Shown here: positions 6,876-11,704 of the stretch, one piece after another | Layout of the letters: each line of letters opens with the position of its first letter | Position numbering within the stretch: position 1 is the stretch's first letter | NCBI GenBank assembly: GCA_964488495.1 | Contig: CAZAUQ010000058.1 | Location: 1 to 11,704 of the forward strand | Origin: UBA1402 sp964488495 | GTDB taxonomy: Bacteria > Bacteroidota > Bacteroidia > Bacteroidales > UBA1402 | Reading direction: 5' to 3' | DNA length: 11,704 nt | Translations under genes and position numbers: made by a program | Notes under the pieces: model-generated | What the model saw: the letters and a program-made list of their open reading frames with translations, nothing else | Told to the model about the DNA's origin: nothing | The model's database searches: none

Positions 6876-9617
6876 ATGAAACTGTCTGAACTCAAAACCG
6901 GTGATAAAGCGGTCATTGTCAAGGTCTACGGGCACGGTGGTTTTCGCCGGCGTATAGTGGAATTGGGCTTTGTCAGGGGTAAGGTGGTGGAATGTGTCAT
7001 GAATGCTCCGCTCAACGACCCTGTCGATTACAGGATTATGGGCTATCATATTTCTTTGAGACGAAGCGAAGCCGCCCTGATCGAAGTCGTAGGCCGCGAT
7101 GAAGTAATGCAGTCGGATGCAGAGGAAACGTTTCGCGGCACCATCGAAGAAGACGACCTGAGAATGGTTGCTTTGAAAAAACGCAAACACATTCGGGTGG
7201 CCCTGGTGGGGAATCCCAATTCCGGCAAAACCTCCTTATTCAATCAAGCCTCGGGCGAACGTAAACATGTGGGAAACTACAGTGGAGTGACCGTGTCGGC
7301 CTCAACCGGTTTTATGGACTTCGAAGGCTATAGTTTCAGCCTGGTCGATTTGCCGGGCACCTATTCCTTGTCGGCCTATACCCCCGAAGAAGTATACGTG
7401 CGCAAACACCTCGACCAGGAACTTCCCGATGTGGTAATCAATGTGGTGGATGCCGGCAACCTGGAGCGCAATCTTTTTCTGACCACTCAGCTCATCGACA
7501 TGAATGTGCGCATGGTGGTTGCCCTGAATATGTACGACGAATTGCAGCAGAGCGGATCAAAGCTTGATCATATGCAGCTGGGCCGTTTGCTGGGTGTGCC
7601 TTTCGTGCCTACCGTCGCTCGCAGCAATCAGGGACTGGATCGCTTGTTCCGGATTGTAATCAAGGTGTACGAAGGTTCTGATTTGGTGGCCCGTGAGGGT
7701 TTCGATCGCGAAAGTCTCAGGGAACTGCACGATTATTATCATCAGCACGATCTGTCGCACGACACTCTCGAAGAATTGGAAGAAGACGAGCATTACAAAA
7801 CGCTCGGACAGGGCTTCGGAGGTCGCCGGGGTAAACATCGTCATGTACACGGCTGGTTTCATCTCAGGAATCAGCACCGCGAACATAAGCATGAACACGA
7901 ATACCGCATAGGCGAAGTGGTGCGCCATGTGCATATTTACCATGGCCCGGTCATCGAAAAAAGCATAGACAAAATCAAGGCAGCCCTGGCGCTGAACGAA
8001 GAGATTCGCAATCGTTATTCGATGCGTTTTTTGTCCATCAAGCTCCTTGAAGGCGATGCTCTGGTGGAAGAATTGGTGCGGAACCTGCCCAACGCCGACG
8101 AGATTTTTGCGCTGAGAGCCTTGTCGTACAAAAAAATACAGCAATTCCTCGAAGAAGACGCCGAATCGGCCATTACCAACGCGAAGTACGCAGTAATACA
8201 CGGTGCGCTCAAAGAAGTAATGAGCCCTGCAGGTAAAAAGCAGCCCTTACCCAGGACACACAGTCTGGATGCCCTTTTTACCCATCGTTACTGGGGCTAT
8301 CCCATTTTCCTGGTCTTTTTGTTCCTGATGTTTCAGTGCACCTTTGCCCTGGGCAATTACCCCATGGAATGGATAGAATCGGGAGTAGGCTGGCTGGGAA
8401 CAGCCATTGGCAACTGGATGAATCCCGGGCCTCTGAAAGATTTAATCATCGACGGAGTCATAGGCGGTGTGGGCGGTGTCATCGTGTTTTTGCCCAACAT
8501 TCTGATCTTGTACTTTTTTATCTCCTTCATGGAAGACTCCGGCTATATGGCCAGGGCAGTCTTTATTATGGATAAACTGATGCATAAGATTGGTTTGCAC
8601 GGCCGTTCGTTTATTCCTCTGATTATGGGCTTCGGCTGCAGTGTGCCGGCCATTATGGCTACCCGTTCCATAGAAAACCGCAACAGCAGGATGATTACCA
8701 TTCTGGTGATTCCCCTGATGTCCTGCAGTGCGCGCTTGCCGGTGTATTTGCTCTTTGCCGGAGTCTTTTTCCCCAACTATGCAGGCCTCGTGCTTTTTGG
8801 CTTGTATTTATTAGGAATTGTACTGGCCATCGTTATGGCCAGGCTGTTCAAAAAGGCTTTTTTCGTCAAAGACGACATGCCTTTTGCCATGGAATTGCCT
8901 CCTTATCGTTTGCCCGGCTTCAAGGCCACCTTGATTCACATGTGGGAAAAGGCCCATCAGTATCTCAAAAAAATGGGGACAGTTATTTTAATGGCTTCCA
9001 TTTTGATTTGGTTCCTGAGCTATTTCCCCCGTCCGGACTCGCCGACGAATGAGCAGCTTACCGCGCAGGAGCAAGTGTTGGAACAGGAGCAAATTAACGA
9101 GCAAGTGCAGGAGGAGCAAGTGCAGGAACAGAGTCAGGCTGGCAGTCAGGCCGCAAGTGTAGAGTGGGCGGGATTGAGCAACGAAGAATTGCAAAGAATG
9201 GAACAACAGAAACAATCGTATATTGGTCGTATCGGACAATGGATGGAGCCGGCGCTGCGTCCCTTGGGCTTTGACTGGAAAATCAGTGTTTCGCTTTTGA
9301 CCGGTGTTGCTGCCAAAGAAATAATCATCAGTACGTTGGGCGTGCTCTATGCGGGTAATCCCGACGAAGAAGCCACCGTCTTGTCCGAGCGCCTGCAGAC
9401 GGCAAGTTATACGGACGGCAGCCCGGTAATCAATGCTGCTGTTGCCTTAAGCCTGATGGTTTTTGTACTGATATATTTCCCCTGTGTGGCTACGCTGGCG
9501 GCTATTCGTTCCGAAACGGGCAGCTGGAAATGGGCTCTTTTTTCGATGGTTTATACCATTTTGCTCGCCTGGTGTGCTGCGTTCGTTGTATACCGGCTTG
9601 CTCTCTTGTTTATTTGA
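6876..9617 (+). CDS. feoB: FeoA-FeoB fusion ferrous iron transporter with His-rich and Gln/Glu-rich insertions
   Basis: A 913-residue inner membrane Fe(II) importer. Residues 1-72 are a FeoA (SH3-like) domain fused in frame, as is common in Bacteroidetes. The GTPase domain follows: G1 GNPNSGKTS (112-120), G3 DLPG (158-161), G4 NMYD (218-221), and a G5-like ARSNQG (248-253). A helical linker of about 260-460 holds a His-rich stretch, with 16 His between 285 and 356, several as HxH. The membrane part starts near 474 and includes the two conserved Cys gate motifs GFGCSVPAIMATR (585-597) and LMSCSARLPVY (614-624), then KKMGTVILMASILIWF (698-713) and LLTGVAAKEIIISTLGVLY (807-825). Between the last two segments, residues 726-756 are a Gln/Glu repeat, probably in a periplasmic loop. 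Most Bacteroidetes FeoAB fusions I know of are about 820-850 residues, so the excess matches these insertions. The start ATG 6876 follows MREI-stop, a 4-codon reading frame whose TGA overlaps it (ATATGA). No separate promoter is seen. Confidence 0.95.
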   Translation: MKLSELKTGDKAVIVKVYGHGGFRRRIVELGFVRGKVVECVMNAPLNDPVDYRIMGYHISLRRSEAALIEVVGRDEVMQSDAEETFRGTIEEDDLRMVALKKRKHIRVALVGNPNSGKTSLFNQASGERKHVGNYSGVTVSASTGFMDFEGYSFSLVDLPGTYSLSAYTPEEVYVRKHLDQELPDVVINVVDAGNLERNLFLTTQLIDMNVRMVVALNMYDELQQSGSKLDHMQLGRLLGVPFVPTVARSNQGLDRLFRIVIKVYEGSDLVAREGFDRESLRELHDYYHQHDLSHDTLEELEEDEHYKTLGQGFGGRRGKHRHVHGWFHLRNQHREHKHEHEYRIGEVVRHVHIYHGPVIEKSIDKIKAALALNEEIRNRYSMRFLSIKLLEGDALVEELVRNLPNADEIFALRALSYKKIQQFLEEDAESAITNAKYAVIHGALKEVMSPAGKKQPLPRTHSLDALFTHRYWGYPIFLVFLFLMFQCTFALGNYPMEWIESGVGWLGTAIGNWMNPGPLKDLIIDGVIGGVGGVIVFLPNILILYFFISFMEDSGYMARAVFIMDKLMHKIGLHGRSFIPLIMGFGCSVPAIMATRSIENRNSRMITILVIPLMSCSARLPVYLLFAGVFFPNYAGLVLFGLYLLGIVLAIVMARLFKKAFFVKDDMPFAMELPPYRLPGFKATLIHMWEKAHQYLKKMGTVILMASILIWFLSYFPRPDSPTNEQLTAQEQVLEQEQINEQVQEEQVQEQSQAGSQAASVEWAGLSNEELQRMEQQKQSYIGRIGQWMEPALRPLGFDWKISVSLLTGVAAKEIIISTLGVLYAGNPDEEATVLSERLQTASYTDGSPVINAAVALSLMVFVLIYFPCVATLAAIRSETGSWKWALFSMVYTILLAWCAAFVVYRLALLFI
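9051..9142 (+). repeat. In-frame degenerate repeat encoding Gln/Glu-rich loop in FeoB
   Basis: Two copies of the 15-bp unit GAGCAAGTGCAGGAG lie back to back (9099-9113, 9114-9127 plus one changed base). Decayed relatives start at 9051, 9069 and 9087. The translation is a run of EQVQE-like units. Units are multiples of 3 nt, so gain or loss keeps the reading frame. Confidence 0.8.
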
Positions 9618-9645
9618 TGTTTGCGTTAAAGGGCGGTATTGTTGT

Positions 9646-9699
9646 ATAAATGGCATCGCATAAAAGACATCGCATAAATGGCATCGCATAAAAGGCATT
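9646..9699 (+). repeat. 14-bp tandem repeat, nearly four copies, ahead of a secreted-protein gene
   Basis: Copies are ATAAATGGCATCGC (9646-9659), ATAAAAGACATCGC (9660-9673), ATAAATGGCATCGC (9674-9687) and ATAAAAGGCATT (9688-9699). Alternate copies resemble each other more, so a 28-bp unit probably duplicated. The array ends 3 nt before the ATG at 9703 and thus fills the ribosome-binding zone. Copies one and three each hold an ATG: 9650 opens a 13-codon frame and 9678 a 7-codon frame, both closing before 9703. Confidence 0.9.
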
Positions 9700-9702
9700 A
9701 AG

Positions 9703-10842
9703 ATGTTGGATTTCAAAATAGTCATACGATTTTTCCTGCTAGTATCCCTAAGCTGTTGCAGTATGTCCCTGCAGGCCGGTTCGCCTTATGCCCACAGGGT
9801 GTTGGAGTATCGTCCGGCCCCGGGTCAATTCATCAACGAGGCTTATCCTGCATACGCAGACGGAGAGACTTACGAAGATATCTTGAAAAAGGCAGCAGCT
9901 GTGCTGGTTGGACGCAAAGAAAGCGGCATCGTTTGTTTGGGCAGTTGGGGTGGTTATATTGTGTTGGATTTTGATCACGCCGTGCAAAACAAAGCAGACA
10001 CGGTCGACTTCAAAGTCTATGGCAATGCGCACAGCAACAGCGCCGAACCCGGCATAGTATCGGTGAGTAAAGACCTCAACGCTAACGGCCTGGCCGATGA
10101 TCCCTGGTATGAACTGGCCGGTTCGGCCTTTCATACGGATTCAACCATAAAAGAATACCTCTGTACTTATTACCGGCCTTCGCCGGCGGATGCCGATGTT
10201 TTATGGAAAGACAATGCGGGCGACAGCGGTTATATTCGCAGGAATAATGCGTATCATGCGCAGGCTTCGTATTATCCCTTGTGGGTAGAGCAAGACAGTC
10301 TGACTTTCGTTGGCAGCCGGTTGCTTTCAAAAGCAAGCGGAGGGGGCAGTTCCTGGACCTCTCCTCCCTACGCCCGGGGTTATGCCGATAATTGGCCCAA
10401 CAACCATCCCGGAACTGGTTTTGATATAGATTGGGCTGTGGATGAGCAGGGACTGCCGCATTATCTGGATGAGATTCATTTTGTCCGCATCCATACGGCG
10501 GTGCAAGATCAATTGGGCTGGCTGGGCGAACTTTCTACCGAAATTTCCGGCATAGAAGACTTGCATACCGCTATCCCCGATCTGGGAACCGATCAGCCCG
10601 GTATGCAATACCTGAGCGCTGCCCGGCAATTGTTTGTGCAGGCCCCCCCGGGAAGTCGTCTGGAAGTATACAATCTGCAAGGCATCCGGGTTTTTTCGCA
10701 AGAGCTCGAAACGGGGATAGTGTTGAACAACGGTATCGAAGAACTCGTCATAGTGGACTATTCCCTGGATTTTTTGCCTCAACACCTGTACATAGTGCGT
10801 GTATCCGGCAGCTGGGGTTCCGTCAGTTCGAGGATTCGTTAA
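9703..10842 (+). CDS. Exported cell-surface protein with Ca-binding-like loop and T9SS-like C-terminus
   Basis: A 379-residue protein of unknown function. The N-terminus is an export signal (hydrophobic 7-20). It may be cut by signal peptidase I after SLQA (residue 25); a lipoprotein reading at C18/C19 (SLSCC) is also possible. The body (about 30-285) includes GSWGGYIVLDFDHAV (80-94), VDFKVYGNAHSNSAEPGIVSV (from 101), a D-x-N-x-N-G-x-x-D-D loop (124-133) typical of Ca sites in surface proteins, and the block IHFVRIHTAV...GWLGELSTEISG (258-283). I recognise this as a family of Bacteroidetes surface proteins but know no proven role. Residues about 305-379 (SRLEVYNLQGIRVFSQ, then LPQHLYIVRVSG and basic SSRIR) resemble a type A T9SS C-terminal sorting domain. 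A PorT-like component is encoded 3.2 kb away, which fits. It starts 85 nt after feoAB with a tandem repeat in between and no visible promoter. Confidence 0.8.
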   Translation: MLDFKIVIRFFLLVSLSCCSMSLQAGSPYAHRVLEYRPAPGQFINEAYPAYADGETYEDILKKAAAVLVGRKESGIVCLGSWGGYIVLDFDHAVQNKADTVDFKVYGNAHSNSAEPGIVSVSKDLNANGLADDPWYELAGSAFHTDSTIKEYLCTYYRPSPADADVLWKDNAGDSGYIRRNNAYHAQASYYPLWVEQDSLTFVGSRLLSKASGGGSSWTSPPYARGYADNWPNNHPGTGFDIDWAVDEQGLPHYLDEIHFVRIHTAVQDQLGWLGELSTEISGIEDLHTAIPDLGTDQPGMQYLSAARQLFVQAPPGSRLEVYNLQGIRVFSQELETGIVLNNGIEELVIVDYSLDFLPQHLYIVRVSGSWGSVSSRIR

Positions 10843-10910
10843 AAATAGCTACCAGGCTTACCAGAGAAGCGGCAAAAACAAGATCAATCAATTCGGCGAT
10901 TCGTTAAAAA
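10833..10910 (+). repeat. 13-bp direct repeat at the end of the surface-protein gene
   Basis: GATTCGTTAAAAA occurs at 10833-10845, spanning the stop codon of the surface-protein gene, and again at 10898-10910. The copies are identical and offset by 65 bp. This may be a small duplication remnant; no mobile element lies between them. Confidence 0.6.
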
Positions 10911-10919
10911 CCCGGGGGC

Positions 10920-10950
10920 TTGGGCTGAACGACATTTTTTATTTTCTTTG
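10920..10950 (+). promoter_or_regulatory. Possible promoter of the pectate lyase gene
   Basis: TTG at 10920-10922, a 20-bp spacer, and TTTCTTTG at 10943-10950, one mismatch from TAnnTTTG. It would give an untranslated leader of roughly 110 nt before the ATG at 11067. The intergenic stretch 10843-11066 otherwise shows only a 13-bp direct repeat and no clear hairpin terminator for the gene before it. Confidence 0.4.
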
Positions 10951-11066
10951 CAGCGTATTTATATCCTTACAAATTAAAGTTTTGGCTTAGTTTACCCCGA
11001 AGGCCGGCTCTCTTCACAGCGGGAAGCGAAACAGAGTAAACCTGCCGCCCTTAGTAATTACGAATT

Positions 11067-11704
11067 ATGAAAAGTGTCCTGACTTCTGTCCGTTGTAAAT
11101 TGTTTGTCTTAGTTGGTTTGTTTTTGAGCACTCCTTTGTTTGCGGCCGGGCCTCCGGCTTTTCCCACAGCCGAGGGATATGGTATGAACGCCACCGGAGG
11201 CAGAGGCGGCAAGGTGGTGGCCGTTACCAATTTGCTGGACGATTCCGCGGGCAGCATTCCGGGCAGTCTTCGCTGGGCGCTCAAACAATATCCCAACGAG
11301 CCGTTGACCATTGTTTTCAGGACTTCCGGGGTGATTAACCTGGTCGCTCAGCTCAGGTCCAACAGAACGGCCGGTACCACCATTGCCGGACAAACAGCTC
11401 CCGGAGACGGCATCTGCATACGCGGAGCCAAATGCAATTTTGGGGGCTCCCAGAACCTGATCATCCGGCATCTGCGTTTCCGTGTGGGCATCAAAGAATT
11501 CGAAGGCACCGACAGCACTGCCTTTATAGAGGGGGGCTCCATAGGTATAGAAAATGCCAGCAACTGGATTTTGGATCATTGCACCTTCGGCTGGTCGGGC
11601 GAAGAAAACATGACCATCTACGACAACAATTACACCACCGTTCAATGGTGCCTGGTTCACGAAGGATTGTACAATTCCGGACACGACAAAGGCAATCGGG
11701 GTTA
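11067..11704 (+). CDS. Secreted pectate lyase, polysaccharide lyase family 1 (partial, 3' end cut)
   Basis: The first 212 codons of a gene running off the window with no stop. A signal peptide (hydrophobic 12-26, cut near LFA-AG, residue 27) is followed at once by the PL1 catalytic beta-helix. Visible PL1 marks are FPTAEGYGMNATGGRGGKVVAVTNL at the mature N-terminus, GSIPGSLRWAL, IVFRTSGVINL, TTIAGQTAPGDGICIRG, NLIIRHLRFRVG and NWILDHCTFGWSGEEN, the last matching the IDHCSFSW...DE calcium-site region. The enzyme cleaves polygalacturonate (pectin backbone) by beta-elimination with Ca. The catalytic arginine and C-terminus lie beyond the end, so activity and any T9SS sorting domain cannot be judged. 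No SusC/SusD pair or other pectinase is in view. The ATG follows an A/T-rich TTAGTAATTACGAATT stretch without a Shine-Dalgarno. Confidence 0.93.
   Translation, partial: MKSVLTSVRCKLFVLVGLFLSTPLFAAGPPAFPTAEGYGMNATGGRGGKVVAVTNLLDDSAGSIPGSLRWALKQYPNEPLTIVFRTSGVINLVAQLRSNRTAGTTIAGQTAPGDGICIRGAKCNFGGSQNLIIRHLRFRVGIKEFEGTDSTAFIEGGSIGIENASNWILDHCTFGWSGEENMTIYDNNYTTVQWCLVHEGLYNSGHDKGNRG

Noticed and set aside
7557..8201. 214-residue minus-strand open frame opposite feoAB
   Set aside because: Shadow of the His-rich linker region of feoAB; no start context and no domain.
9646..9699. CRISPR array
   Set aside because: Units are 14 bp and contiguous with no spacers, and no cas gene is nearby.
9447..9725. 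92-residue minus-strand open frame through the 14-bp repeats
   Set aside because: It depends on the repeat and on antisense feoAB sequence; no motif or promoter supports it.

Overview
The window reads as a chromosomal segment of a Bacteroidota bacterium, most likely in the order Bacteroidales. Four things point there. There are Bacteroidetes-style promoters (a -33 TTTG or TTG, then about 20 bp, then TAnnTTTG). Recognisable Shine-Dalgarno sequences are absent. There is a single-chain FeoA-FeoB iron transporter. There is a PorT-like protein of the type IX secretion system (T9SS), which occurs only in this phylum. I cannot fix a genus. No insertion sequence, prophage, CRISPR array or integrase is visible, and codon use looks even, so this is mostly core genome.

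Layout. At 1-138 a minus-strand tRNA with a CAU anticodon is followed by its hairpin terminator. At 219-5682 a well-formed promoter opens a tight plus-strand cluster of five genes: a bifunctional nuclease (DUF151) fused to a UVR motif, the 16S rRNA methyltransferase RsmE, a non-HemE member of the uroporphyrinogen decarboxylase (URO-D) superfamily, an AlkD-type DNA glycosylase, and a Pif1/RecD-like helicase with a C-terminal HRDC domain. Gaps are 4 and 10 nt, then overlaps of 16 and 4 nt, so the five genes look co-transcribed. The theme is nucleic-acid maintenance plus rRNA modification.

At 5758-6471, on the minus strand and convergent with the cluster, lies porT. Divergent from it, with its own strong promoter, is a 56-residue 2[4Fe-4S] ferredoxin (6606-6776), ending in a G-U-rich hairpin terminator. 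The 913-residue FeoAB ferrous iron transporter follows at once. It carries two unusual insertions: a histidine-rich cytoplasmic stretch and a Gln/Glu repeat in an inter-membrane loop.

At 9646-9699 a 14-bp tandem repeat runs almost to the start codon of a secreted protein (9703-10842), which has a Ca-binding-like loop and a C-terminus resembling a T9SS sorting domain. A 224-bp gap with a possible promoter leads to a secreted family 1 pectate lyase cut off by the window end. The right half therefore joins iron uptake and an Fe-S carrier to a secretion component and two exported proteins, at least one acting on plant pectin.

I did not find a clearly new multi-gene defence or mobile system. The most unusual items are the repeat-laden start of the exported-protein gene, the two FeoB insertions and the five-gene nucleic-acid cluster.
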